Shown: in pieces, positions 50,492 through 63,733 of the stretch
How positions within the stretch are numbered: the first letter of the stretch is position 1
Layout: each line of letters opens with the position of its first letter
NCBI GenBank assembly: GCA_026874595.1
Contig: CM049307.1
Coordinates: 31,472,362 to 31,536,361 of the forward strand
Reading direction: 5' to 3'
Source: Sipunculus nudus
Lineage: Eukaryota; Annelida; Sipuncula; Golfingiida; Sipunculidae
Length of the DNA stretch: 64,000 nt
The notes under the pieces: generated by a model
The model's input: the letters and a program-made list of their open reading frames with translations, nothing else
What the model was told of the DNA's origin: nothing
The model's database searches: none
Made by a program: the position numbers and the translations under genes

Positions 50492-53138
50492 GCTGTGTAT
50501 TTTGTGGTCCCTGTTTGTGATGGGGTGGGTCTTAAAATCTGTTGATTTGGTGATCATATGGTTGATATGACACACATGAGTGTTGTGAGAAAAAATTGAC
50601 CCCAATATTGGATCAAACTGAAAGAAAGATTTCTGGTTTTATGGAAACAGATATGCTGGCCTTTCTTGGAAACAGTTATATTTTGTGGCATCTGTATATG
50701 TTGCCTTATGCCATCATACACCCAACAAGGAGAGGACCTGAGCTACAACTGACTTTTAAAGCCTGTCCTGACATATTTTTCTTTTGGTCATAATGTGATC
50801 AGAGTATCAGAGTTAGACCTGTTTCCTGGTCATGAAACCAAATATAATCAAATCAGCTGGACAATGTATTGAACAATCAGATTAAGAAGTGAGAAGTTTC
50901 ACTATAATAGGAACATTTTCAGTGAAAAGCCCCATTGGATTTCTAAGCGATTCATGCCAAAATTTGCTGTTTTCATATTGATATGGAACCAAACCGGTGA
51001 CTCCACAAGCAATACCTTCTTGTTTTACAAATTTAATTGTTATTTTCAGATTGACACCTATCATGTCAAAGTAACAGAAAGCAGCAGCCATAAATTTGAC
51101 TGTCAGTTTAAAAAAAAGAAGAAGAATGACCTTGAACTATTCCTACACTCATGTAGTCCTGCATAGTTTTATCAAAATTGGACCAAAGAATTGTTAACTA
51201 AAATCTGACAAAGAGTTTTGAAATTTCACATATTCTCATGATTACTCTTTTTCATGTTTTATGAGATTTTCATTCCAAGTGTCTAACTGCCTATTTGGTC
51301 TGACAAAATAACACCATTCCAAAAAGAGACGCTGAGGATGTGAGATGTTGCATGCTTTTTTATTTTATTTTTACATTTCTGATTCCAAGGTGTCTATGAG
51401 GAACTGGTTGTAATGATGCCAGATTTTATGGGCAGTGAGCCAGATGAAATGGAAATTGTAAAAAAATCCCATAAGATTGTTCTCTAGAAAAGAAGAAAGA
51501 AAGACAGAAACAAAGAAAGATAGAAAGAAAGAAGTAGGAAATATTCAGGATAGAAATGTCGAGATGTTGGGAGAGCCACAGTTTGATTTGAAGCACTGCA
51601 AAATTTAAAATGTGCCTACACAATCAAGGCCATTTATTATTAGTTTATCATTCCCTGGTCCTTTCCTTGTTTGAAACTGAATATTCATGAACAAAACCCA
51701 ACCAAAATCTTGATGTTCAGGATAGAGAATATGTTTGCTACACACATTATCTGTGGAATACTTTTAATTTGAATAAGTTTTGGAATCATTTTCTTGAACA
51801 GATATTAACTGTCCAATAAAAGGAATAGCTTCTGGGAAAAATTTAAGGGGGAATGCTGGAAGTCAAACAGATTATTAGTGTCTTGGTTTTGTATGGACTG
51901 ACAGCGACAACTTTGGTTTAGGGCTTGAAAGACCAGCAGAGAGATAAAAATATGGTTACAGTAAACAACGCATCTCTGAGACCTGTAAACATGGGCATCT
52001 GAAGTAAATAGAAACATCTAAATAGTTGATGCTGTTATACTAGACATAATATTGTTTTGTTAGGAAATTACCTCAAATATAATTAGAGGTTTACTTTACC
52101 TAAAACCAGATATCAGTAGCCACAGGATAACCAAAATAGTTCAGTTCACCCCGAATAGGGTTACTGTAACATGAGTAAAATAATAAGTTACATAAGAAAG
52201 GTGTGCTGTTATGGAGTGAAGGGAAAATTAGCTTGATGAACAGACAAACAGATTCTGAAGGTTTCTTTGCCAAGAGCAGTCAGATATTTGTGGAGTCAGC
52301 TGGATGGATCTGATGAGCACTATTGTTAAGGATTATGGTAGGCAGATACAGTATGAAAATGTAAGTGGTTAAATATGATTCTCTGAGAAGTCATGTGAGG
52401 GTTGACAAGAATAATAGGAACAGTATATTGGCTGATAAATCTAGTTTGACAATTTTTGAAAACTTTTTAGACATTGAATCTGTTTTACTGACACAATGCT
52501 GGGAATGGTTGAAGTCAAACAGATAATAAGTGTCTTGGTATTGTCTGGAGTGGAAGTGACAACTTTGGTTTAGTACTTGGAAAGACCCGCAGAGAGATAG
52601 AAATATGGTTACAGTCAACAACGCATCTCTGAGACTTTTACCTGTAAACATGGGCATCTGAAGCAACTAGAAACATTAAATATGCTCATGTGGTTATACT
52701 GGATGTCATAAGGTTTTGTGAGACAATTACCTCAAATATAATTACAGGTTCATTTTTACCTAAAACCAGGTATCAGTAGCCACAGGGTAACCAAAATAGT
52801 TCAGTTCAACCTGCATTGGGTTACAGTAAAATTGGTAAAATAATACATGTTACATAAGAAAGTTATGCTTTTTTGGAGTGAACAGACAAACATATTCTGA
52901 AGGTTTGTTTGCCAAGAGCAATCAGATATGTGTGGTGTAAGCCGGATAGCTCTGATGAGCAATATTGTGTAGGATTATGGTAGGCACATACAGCATGAAA
53001 ATGTAAGTGGTTAGATATGATTCTCTGAGAAGTCATGTAAGGGTTGACAAAAATAAAAAGGAACTGTATATTGGATGATATATATCTAGTGTGACAATTT
53101 CTTTTGAATGTTTAGACATTGAATCTGTTTTACTGACA
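50492..53138 (+). repeat. Unit 20 (2,647 bp)
   Basis: The first about 700 bp follow unit 18 ('gatcatatgg', 'agaagaagaatg'). From about 51.2 kb the sequence follows unit 13 at offset 18,514. This is a clear within-unit mosaic. Confidence 0.93.
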
Positions 53139-55782
53139 GCTGTGTATTTTGTGGTCCCTGTTTGTGATGGGGTGGGTCTTAAAATCTGTTGATTTGGTGA
53201 TCAAATGGTTGATATGACACATATGAGTGTTGTGAGAAAAAATTGACCCCAATATTGGATCAAACTGAAAGAAAGATTTCTGGTTTTATGGGAACAGATA
53301 TGCTGGCCTTTCTTGGAAACAGTTATATTTTGTGGCATCTGTATATGTTGCCTTATGCCATCATAACCCAACAAGGAGAGGACCTGAGCTACAACTGACT
53401 TTTAAAGCCTGTCCTGACATATTTTTCTCTTGGTCATAATGTGATCATAGTATCAGAGTTAGACCTGTTTCCTGGTCATGAAACAAAATATATCCAAATC
53501 AGCTGGACAATGTATTGAACAATCAGATTAAGAAGTGAGAAGTTTCACTATAATAGGAACATTTTCAGTGAAAAGCCCCATTGGATTTCTAAGCGATTCA
53601 TGCCAAAATTTGCTGTTTTCATATTGATATGGAACCAGACCAGTGACTCCACAAGCAATACCTTCTTGTTTTACAAATTTAATTGTTATTTTCAGTTTGA
53701 CACCTATCATGTCAAAGAAACAGAAAGCAGCAGCCATAAATTTGACTGTCAGTTTAAAAAAAAAGAATAATGACCTTGAACTATTCCTACACTCATGTAG
53801 TCCTGCATAGTTTTATCAAAATTGGACCAAAGAATTGTTAACTAAAATCTGACAAAGAGTTTTGAAATTTCACATATTCTCATGATTACTCTTTTTCATG
53901 TTTTATGAGATTTTCATTCCAAGTGTCTAACTGCCTATTTGGTCTGACAAAATAACACCATTCCAAAAAGAGACGCTGAGGATGTGAGATGTTGCATGCT
54001 TTTTTATTTTATTTTTACATTTCTGATTCCAAGGTGTCTATGAGGAACTGGTTGTAATGATGCCAGATTTTATGGGCAGTGAGCCAGATGAAATGGAAAT
54101 TGTAAAAAAATCCCATAAGATTGTTCTCTAGAAAAGAAGAAAGAAAGACAGAAACAAAGAAAGATAGAAAGAAAGAAGTAGGAAATATTCAGGATAGAAA
54201 TGTCGAGATGTTGGGAGAGCCACAGTTTGATTTGAAGCACTGCAAAATTTAAAATGTGCCTACACAATCAAGGCCATTTATTATTAGTTTATCATTCCCT
54301 GGTCCTTTCCTTGTTTGAAACTGAATATTCTTGAACAAAACCCAACCAAAATCTTGATGTTCAGGATAGAGAATATGTTTGCTACACACATTATCTGTGG
54401 AATACTTTTAATTTGAATAAGTTTTGGAATCATTTTCTTGAACAGATATTAACTGTCCAATAAAAGGAATAGCTTCTGGGAAAAATTTAAGGGGGAATGC
54501 TGGAAGTCAAACAGATTATTAGTGTCTTGGTTTTGTATGGACTGACAGCGACAACTTTGGTTTAGGGCTTGAAAGACCAGCAGAGAGATAAAAATATGGT
54601 TACTGTAAACAACGCATCTCTGAGACCTGTAAACATGGGCATCTGAAGTAAATAGAAACATCTAAATAGTTGATGCTGTTATACTAGACATAATATTGTT
54701 TTGTTAGGAAATTACCTCAAATATAATTAGAGGTTTACTTTACCTAAAACCAGATATCAGTAGCCACAGGATAACCAAAATAGTTCAGTTCACCCCGAAT
54801 AGGGTTACTGTAACATGAGTAAAATAATAAGTTACATAAGAAAGGTGTGCTGTTATGGAGTGAAGGGAAAATTAGCTTGATGAACAGACAAACAGATTCT
54901 GAAGGTTTCTTTGCCAAGAGCAGTCAGATATTTGTGGAGTCAGCTGGATGGATCTGATGAGCACTATTGTTAAGGATTATGGTAGGCAGATACAGTATGA
55001 AAATGTAAGTGGTTAAATATGATTCTCTGAGAAGTCATGTGAGGGTTGACAAGAATAATAGGAACAGTATATTGGCTGATAAATCTAGTTTGACAATTTT
55101 TGAAAACTTTTTAGACATTGAATCTGTTTTACTGACACAATGCTGGGAATGGTTGAAGTCAAACAGATAATAAGTGTCTTGGTATTGTCTGGAGTGGAAG
55201 TGACAACTTTGGTTTAGTACTTGGAAAGACCCGCAGAGAGATAGAAATATGGTTACAGTCAACAACGCATCTCTGAGACTTTTACCTGTAAACATGGGCA
55301 TCTGAAGCAACTAGAAACATTAAATATGCTCATGTGGTTATACTGGATGTCATAAGGTTTTGTGAGACAATTACCTCAAATATAATTACAGGTTCATTTT
55401 TACCTAAAACCAGGTATCAGTAGCCACAGGGTAACCAAAATAGTTCAGTTCAACCTGCATTGGGTTACAGTAAAATTGGTAAAATAATACATGTTACATA
55501 AGAAAGTTATGCTTTTTTGGAGTGAACAGACAAACATATTCTGAAGGTTTGTTTGCCAAGAGCAATCAGATATGTGTGGTGTAAGCCGGATAGCTCTGAT
55601 GAGCAATATTGTGTAGGATTATGGTAGGCACATACAGCATGAAAATGTAAGTGGTTAGATATGATTCTCTGAGAAGTCATGTAAGGGTTGACAAAAATAA
55701 AAAGGAACTGTATATTGGATGATATATATCTAGTGTGACAATTTCTTTTGAATGTTTAGACATTGAATCTGTTTTACTGACA
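53139..55782 (+). repeat. Unit 21 (2,644 bp)
   Basis: 'ataaccc' subfamily. It has a private change 'tttttctcttgg' near 53427. The A and B subrepeats share 'gtcagctggatgg' and 'gacccgcag' with units 13 and 20. Confidence 0.93.
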
Positions 55783-58425
55783 GCTGTGTATTTTGTGGTC
55801 CCTGTTTGTGATGGGGTGGGTCTTAAAATCTGTTGATTTGGTGATCAAATGGTTGATATGACACATATGAGTGTTGTGAGAAAAAATTGACCCCAATATT
55901 GGATCAAACTGAAAGAAAGATTTCTGGTTTTATGGGAACAGATATGCTGGCCTTTCTTGGAAACAGTTATATTTTGTGGCATCTGTATATGTTGCCTTAT
56001 GCCATCATAACCCAACAAGGAGAGGACCTGAGCTACAACTGACTTTTAAAGCCTGTCCTGACATATTTTTCTTTTGGTCATAATGTGATCATAGTATCAG
56101 AGTTAGACCTGTTTCCTGGTCATGAAACAAAATATATCCAAATCAGCTGGACAATGTATTGAACAATCAGATTAAGAAGTGAGAAGTTTCACTATAATAG
56201 GAACATTTTCAGTGAAAAGCCCCATTGGATTTCTAAGCGATTCATGCCAAAATTTGCTGTTTTCATATTGATATGGAACCAGACCAGTGACTCCACAAGC
56301 AATACCTTCTTGTTTTACAAATTTAATTGTTATTTTCAGTTTGACACCTATCATGTCAAAGAAACAGAAAGCAGCAGCCATAAATTTGACTGTCAGTTTA
56401 AAAAAAAGAATAATGACCTTGAACTATTCCTACACTCATGTAGTCCTGCATAGTTTTATCAAAATTGGACCAAAGAATTGTTAACTAAAATCTGACAAAG
56501 AGTTTTGAAATTTCACATATTCTCATGATTACTCTTTTTCATGTTTTATGAGATTTTCATTCCAAGTGTCTAACTGCCTATTTGGTCTGACAAAATAACA
56601 CCATTCCAAAAAGAGACGCTGAGGATGTGAGATGTTGCATGCTTTTTTATTTTATTTTTACATTTCTGATTCCAAGGTGTCTATGAGGAACTGGTTGTAA
56701 TGATGCCAGATTTTATGGGCAGTGAGCCAGATGAAATGGAAATTGTAAAAAAATCCCATAAGATTGTTCTCTAGAAAAGAAGAAAGAAAGACAGAAACAA
56801 AGAAAGATAGAAAGAAAGAAGTAGGAAATATTCAGGATAGAAATGTCGAGATGTTGGGAGAGCCACAGTTTGATTTGAAGCACTGCAAAATTTAAAATGT
56901 GCCTACACAATCAAGGCCATTTATTATTAGTTTATCATTCCCTGGTCCTTTCCTTGTTTGAAACTGAATATTCATGAACAAAACCCAACCAAAATCTTGA
57001 TGTTCAGGATAGAGAATATGTTTGCTACACACATTATCTGTGGAATACTTTTAATTTGAATAAGTTTTGGAATCATTTTCTTGAACAGATATTAACTGTC
57101 CAATAAAAGGAATAGCTTCTGGGAAAAATTTAAGGGGGAATGCTGGAAGTCAAACAGATTATTAGTGTCTTGGTTTTGTATGGACTGACAGCGACAACTT
57201 TGGTTTAGGGCTTGAAAGACCAGCAGAGAGATAAAAATATGGTTACAGTCAACAACGCATCTCTGAGACCTGTAAACATGGGCATCTGAAGTAAATAGAA
57301 ACATCTAAATAGTTGATGCTGTTATACTAGACATAATATTGTTTTGTTAGGAAATTACCTCAAATATAATTAGAGGTTTACTTTACCTAAAACCAGATAT
57401 CAGTAGCCACAGGATAACCAAAATAGTTCAGTTCAGCCCGAATTGGGTTACTGTAACATGAGTAAAATAATATGTTACATTAGAAAGGTATGCTGTTATG
57501 GAGTGAAGGGAAAATTAGCTTGATGAACAGACAAACAGATTCTGAAGGTTTCTTTGCCAAGAGCAGTCAGATATTTGTGGAGTCAGCCGGATGGATCTGA
57601 TGAGCTCTATTGTTAAGGATTATGGTAGGCAGATATGGTATGAAAATGTAAGTGGTTAAATATGATTGTTTGAGAAGTCATGTGAGGGTTGACAAGAATA
57701 ATAGGAACAGTATATTGGCTGATAAATCTGGTTTGACAATTTTTTAAAACTTTTTAGACATTGAATCTGTTTTACTGACACAATGCTGGGAATGGTTGAA
57801 GTCAAACAGATAATAAGTGTCTTGGTATTGTCTGGAGTGAAAGTGACAACTTTGGTTTAGTACTTGGAAAGACCCGCAGAGAGATAGAAATATGGTTACA
57901 GTCAACAACGCATCTCTGAGACTTTTACCTGTAAACATGGGCATCTGAAGCAACTAGAAACATTAAATATGCTCATGTGGTTATACTGGATGTCATAAGG
58001 TTTTGTGAGGAAATTACCTCAAATATAATTACAGGTTCATTTTTACCTAAAACCAGGTATCAGTAGCCACAGGGTAACCAAAATAGTTCAGTTCAACCTG
58101 CATTGGGTTACAGTAAAATTGGTAAAATAATACATGTTACATAAGAAAGTTATGCTTTTTTGGAGTGAACAGACAAACATATTCTGAAGGTTTGTTTGCC
58201 AAGAGCAATCAGATATGTGTGGTGTAAGCCGGATAGCTCTGATGAGCAATATTGTGTAGGATTATGGTAGGCACATACAGCATGAAAATGTAAGTGGTTA
58301 GATATGATTCTCTGAGAAGTCATGTAAGGGTTGACAAAAATAAAAAGGAACTGTATATTGGATGATATATATCAAGTGTGACAATTTCTTTTGAATGTTT
58401 AGACATTGAATCTGTTTTACTGACA
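55783..58425 (+). repeat. Unit 22 (2,643 bp)
   Basis: 'ataaccc' subfamily with 'gatcatagtatc'. The A end ('gagctctattg', 'gatatggtatg') matches units 14, 16 and 19. B has both 'aaatctggtttgac' and 'gacccgcag', two marks that are separate elsewhere. Confidence 0.93.
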
Positions 58426-61063
58426 GCTGTGTATTTTGTGGTCCCTGTTTGTGATGGGGTGGGTCTTAAAATCTGTTGATTTGGTGATCAAATGGTTGAT
58501 ATGACACATATGAGTGTTGTGAGAAAAAATTGACCCCAATATTGGATCAAACTGAAAGAAAGATTTCTGGTTTTATGGGAACAGATATGCTGGCCTTTCT
58601 TGGAAACAGTTATATTTTGTGGCATCTGTATATGTTGCCTTATGCCATCATAACCCAACAAGGAGAGGACCTGAGCTACAACTGACTTTTAAAGCCTGTC
58701 CTGACATATTTTTCTTTTGGTCATAATGTGATCATAGTATCAGAGTTAGACCTGTTTCCTGGTCATGAAACAAAATATATCCAAATCAGCTGGACAATGT
58801 ATTGAACAATCAGATTAAGAAGTGAGAAGTTTCACTATAATATGAACATTTTCAGTGAAAAGCCCCATTGGATTTCTAAGCGATTCATGCCAAAATTTGC
58901 TGTTTTCATATTGATATGGAACCAGACCAGTGACTCCACAAGCAATACCTTCTTGTTTTACAAATTTAATTGTTATTTTCAGTTTGACACCTATCATGTC
59001 AAAGAAACAGAAAGCAGCAGCCATAAATTTGACTGTCAGTTTAAAAAAAAGAATAATGACCTTGAACTATTCCTACACTCATGTAGTCCTGCATAGTTTT
59101 ATCAAAATTGGACCAAAGAATTGTTAACTAAAATCTGACAAAGAGTTTTGAAATTTCACATATTCTCATGATTACTCTTTTTCATGTTTTTATGAGATTT
59201 TCATTCCAAGTGTCTAACTGCCTATTTGGTCTGACAAAATAACACCATTCCAAAAAGAGACGCTGAGGATGTGAGATGTTGCATGCTTTTTTATTTTATT
59301 TTTACATTTCTGATTCCAAGGTGTCTATGAGGAACTGGTTGTAATGATGCCAGATTTTATGGGCAGTGAGCCAGATGAAATGGAAATTGTAAAAAAATCC
59401 CATAAGATTGTTCTCTAGAAAAGAAGAAAGAAAGACAGAAACAAAGAAAGATAGAAAGAAAGAAGTAGGAAATATTCAGGATAGAAATGTCGAGATGTTG
59501 GGAGAGCCACAGTTTGATTTGAAGCACTGCAAAATTTAAAATGTGCCTACACAATCAAGGCCATTTATTATTAGTTTATCATTCCCTGGTCCTTTCCTTG
59601 TTTGAAACTGAATATTCACGAACACAACCCAACCAAAATCTTGATGTTCAGGATAGAGAACATGTTTGCTACACACATTATCTGTGGAATACTTTTAATT
59701 TGAATAAGTTTTGGAATCATTTTCTTGAACAGATATTAACTGTCCAATAAAAGGAATAGCTTCTGGGAAAAATTTAAGGGGGAATGCTGGAAGTCAAACA
59801 GATTATTAGTGTCTTGGTTTTGTCTGGACTGACAGCGACAACTTTGGTTTAGGGCTTGAAAGACCAGCAGAGAGAGAAAAATAAGGTTACAGTCAACAAC
59901 GCATCTCTGAGACCTGTAAACATCGGCATCTGAAGTAAATAGAAACATCTAAATAGTTCATGCTGTTATACTAGACATAATATTGTTTTGTTAGGAAATT
60001 ACCTCAAATATAATTAGAGGTTTACTTTTACCAAAACCAGATATCAGTAGCAACAGGATAACCAAAATAGTTCAGTTCACCCCGAATAGGGTTACTGTAA
60101 CATGAGTAAAATAATATGTTACATAAGAAAGGTATGCTGTTATGGAGTGAAGGGAAAATTAGCTTGATGAACAGACACACAGATTCTGAAGGTTTCTTTG
60201 CCAAGAGCAGTCAGATATTTGAGGAGTCAGCCGGATGGATCTGATGAGCACTATTGTTAAGGATTATGGTAGGCAGATACAGTATGAAAATGTAAGTGGT
60301 TAAATATGATTCTCTGAGAAGTCATATGAGGGTTGACAAGAATAATAGGAACAGTATATTGGCTGGTAAATCTGGTTTGACAATTTTTTAAAACTTTTTA
60401 GACATTGAATCTGTTTTACTGACACAATGCTGGGAATGGTTGAAGTCAAACAGATAATAAGTGTCTTGGTATTGTCTGGAGTGAAAGTGACAACTTTGGT
60501 TTAGTACTTGGAAAGACCAGCAGAGAGATAGAAATATGGTTACAGTCAACAACGCATCTCTGAGACTTTTACCTGTAAACATGTCATCTGAAGCAACTAG
60601 AAAATTAAATATGCTCATGGGGTTATACTGGATGTCATAAGGTTTTGTGAGGAAATTACCTAAAATATAATTACTGGTTTATTTTTACCTAAAACCAGGT
60701 ATCAGTAGCCACAGGGTAACCAAAATAGTTCAGTTCAACCTGCATTGGGTTACAGTAAAATTGGTAAAATAATACGTTACATAAGAAAGGTATGCTTTTA
60801 TGGAGTGAACAGACAAACATATTCTGAAGGTTTGTTTGCCAAGAGCAATCAGATATGTATGGTATAAGCCGGACAGCTCTGATGAGCAATATTGTGTAGG
60901 ATTATGGTGGGCACATACATCATGAAAATATAAGTGGTTAGATATGGTTCTCTGAGAAGTCATGTAAGGGTTGACAAAAATAAAAAGGAACTGTATATTG
61001 GATGATATATCTAGTGTGACAATTTCTTTTGAATGTTTAGACATTGAATCTGTTTTACTGACA
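58426..61063 (+). repeat. Unit 23 (2,638 bp)
   Basis: 'ataaccc' subfamily. B has a shortened 'acatgtcatctg' and 'agaaaattaaat' shared only with unit 24. Private changes start to accumulate here, such as 'gtaaacatcggc' and 'atcagtagcaacagg'. Confidence 0.92.
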
Positions 61064-63670
61064 GCTGTGTATTTTGTGGTCCCTGTTTTTGATGGGGTGG
61101 GTCTTAAAATCTGTTGATTTGGTGATCAAATGGTTGATATGACACATATGAGTGTTGTGAGAAAAAATTGACCCCAATATTGGATCAAACTGAAAGAAAG
61201 ATTTCTGGTTTTATGGAAACAGATATGCTGGCCTTTCTTGGAAACAGTTATATTTTGTGGCATCTGTATATGTTGCCTTATGCCATCATACACCCAACAA
61301 GGAGAGGACCTGAGCTACAACTGACTTTTAAAGCCTGTCCTGACATATTTTTTTTTGGTCATAATGTAATAAGAGTATTAGAGTTAGACCTCTTTCCTGG
61401 TCATCAAACAAAATATATCCAAATCAGCTGGACAATGTATTGAACAATCAGATTAAGAAGTGAGAAGTTTCACTATAATAGGAACATTTTCAGTGGAAAG
61501 CCCCATTGGATTTCTAAGCGATTTATGCCAAAATTTGCTGTTTTCATATTGATATGGAACCAGACCAGTGACTCCACAAGCAATACCTTCTTGTTTTACA
61601 AATTTAATTGTTATTTTCAGATTGACACCTATCATATCAAAGTAACAGAAAGCAGCAGCCATAAATTTGACTGACAGTTTAAAAAAAGAAGAATGACCTT
61701 GAACTATTCTTACACTGATGTAGTCCTGCATAGTTTTATCAAAGTTGGACCAAAGAATTGTTAACCAAAATCTGACAAAGAGTTTTGAAATTTCACATAT
61801 TCTCATGATTACTCTTTTTCATGTTTTTATGAGATTTTCATTCCAAGTGTCTAACTGCCTATTTGGTCTGACAAAATAACACCATTCCAAAAAAAGAGAC
61901 GTTGAGGATGTGAGATGTTGCATGCTTTTTTATTTTCTTTTACATTTCTGATTCCAAGGTGTCTATGAGGAACTGGTTGTAATGATGCCAGATTTTGTGG
62001 GCAGTGAGCTAGATGAAATGGAAATTGTAAAAAAATCCCATAAGATTGTTCTCTAGAAAGGAAGAGAGAAAGACAGAAACAAAGAAAGATAGAAAGAAAG
62101 AAGTAGGAAATATTCAGGATAGAAATATCGAGATGTTCGGAGAGCCACAGTTTGATTTGAAGCACTGCAAAATTTAAAATGTGCCTACAGAATCAAGGCC
62201 ATTTATTATAAGTTGATCATTCACTGGTCCTTTCCATGTTTAAAACTGAATATTCATGAACAAAACCAACCAAAATCTTGATGTTCAGGATAGAGAACAT
62301 TTTTGCTACACACATTATCTGTGGAATACTTTTAATTTGAATACGTTTTGGAATCATTTTCTTGCACAGATATTAACTGTCCAATAAAAGGAATAGTTTC
62401 TGGGAAAAATTTAAGGTGGAATGCTGGAAGTCAAACAGATTATTAGTGTGTCTTGGTTTTGTCTGGACTGACAGCGACAACTTTGGTTTAGGGCTTGAAA
62501 GACCAGCAGAGAGATAGAAATATGGTAACAGTCAACAACGCATCTCTGAGACCTGTAAACATGGGCATCTGAAGTAAATAGAAACATCTAATATGTTCAT
62601 GCTGTTATACTGGACATAATATTGTTTTGTTGGGAAATTACCTCAAATATAATTACAGGTTTACTTTTACCTAAAACCAGATAACAGTAGCCACAGGATA
62701 ACCAAAATAGTTCAGTTCACCCCGAATTGGGTTACTGTAACATGAGTAAAATAATATGTTACATAAGAAAGGTATGCTGTTATGGAATGAAGGAAAAATT
62801 AGCTTGATGAACAGACAAACAGATTCTGAAGGTTTCTTTGCCAAGAGCAGTCAGATATTTGTGGAGTCAGCCGAATGGAACTGATGAGCACTATTGTTAA
62901 GAATTATGGTAGGCAGATACAGTATGAAAATGTAAGTGGTTAAATATGATTCTCTGAGAAGTCATGTGAGGGTTGACAAGAATAATAGGAACAGTATATT
63001 GGCTGATAAATCTAGTTTGACATTTTTTTTTAAATTTTTAGACATTGAATCTGTTTTACTGACACAATGCTGGGAATGGTTGAAGTCAAACAGATAATAA
63101 GTGTGTCTTGGTATTGTCTGGAGTGAAAGTGACAACTTTGGTTTAGTACTTGGAAAGACCAGCAGAGAGATAGAAATATGGTTACAGTCAACAACGCATC
63201 TCTGAGACTTTTACCTGTAAACATGTCATCTGAAGCAACTAGAAAATTAAATATGCTCATGTGGTTATACTGGATGTCATAAGGTTTTGTGAGGAAATTA
63301 CCTCAAATATAATTACTGGTTTATTTTTACCTAAAACCAGGTATCAGTGGCTACAGGGTAACCAAAATAGTTCAGTTCAACCTGCATTGGGTTACAGTAA
63401 AATTGGTAAAATAATACATGTTACATAAGAAAGGTATGCTTTTATGGAGTGAACAGACAAACATATTCTGAAGGTTTGTTTGCCAAGAGCAATCAGATAT
63501 GTGTGGTGTAAGCCGGATAGCTCTAATGAGCACTATTGTTAAGGATTATGGTAGGCAGATACAGTATGAAAATGTAAGTGGTTAAATATGATTATCTGAG
63601 AAGTCATGTGATTCTTGACAAGAATAATAGGAACAGTATATTGGCTGATATATCTAGTATGACAATTTTT
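61064..63670 (+). repeat. Unit 24, terminal and most diverged (2,607 bp)
   Basis: C is 61064-62419, A is 62420-63065, and a truncated final subrepeat is 63066-63670. Many single-copy changes are visible, for example 'gtttttgatgg', 'gtaataagagtatt', 'gtggaaagcc', 'gaaaggaagagag' and 'agttgatcattcac'. The last about 40 bp of a normal B are missing at the array edge. Confidence 0.92.
63066..63670 (+). repeat. B/A hybrid, truncated terminal subrepeat
   Basis: It is B-type from aatgctgggaatgg through 'agccggatagctct'. It is A-type from 'actattgttaagg' (about 63532) onward, including 'gtggttaaatatg'. The switch lies in 63522-63532. It is the reciprocal arrangement of the A/B hybrid in unit 7 and ends abruptly in 'gacaattttt'. 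Confidence 0.88.
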
Positions 63671-63733
63671 ATGCCCCACAAAGTGGCCGGGGCACCTATG
63701 TCCGTCCTTCCGTCCTTCCGAAATCAAACAGTT
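63671..63733. repeat. Array-flank hairpin and CCGTCCTT microsatellite
   Basis: Immediately after the last satellite base comes gcccc...ggggc, an inverted repeat with an 11-bp loop (63673-63693). Next is a short run of GTCCGTCCTTCC-type repeats. The composition is abruptly more G+C-rich than the array. It may be the terminus of an unrelated repeat element whose arrival or recombination defines the array edge. Confidence 0.7.

Larger units (their letters stand above)
1..63670 (+). repeat. Macrosatellite array, 24 units of about 2.6 kb
   Basis: A single sequence recurs head-to-tail across the window. The anchor ttgaccccaatattgg occurs at 255, 3584, 6913, 9558, 12203, 14849, 17499, 19502, 22143, 24788, 27434, 30084, 32087, 34729, 37375, 40017, 42661, 45306, 47950, 50596, 53243, 55887, 58530 and 61168. 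Spacing is 2,638-2,650 bp, except 3,329 bp (twice) and 2,003 bp (twice). All copies have the same orientation. The array runs off the left edge, so its true size is unknown, and it ends on the right at 63670. Its role is unknown; heterochromatic or centromere-associated satellite is possible, but nothing in the sequence shows it. Confidence 0.97.

Noticed and set aside
1-63670. CRISPR array, rDNA or other gene cluster as the explanation for the tandem structure.
   Set aside because: The period is multi-kilobase with no short direct repeats separated by unique spacers, and I recognise no rRNA, tRNA, histone or other gene sequence in the unit.
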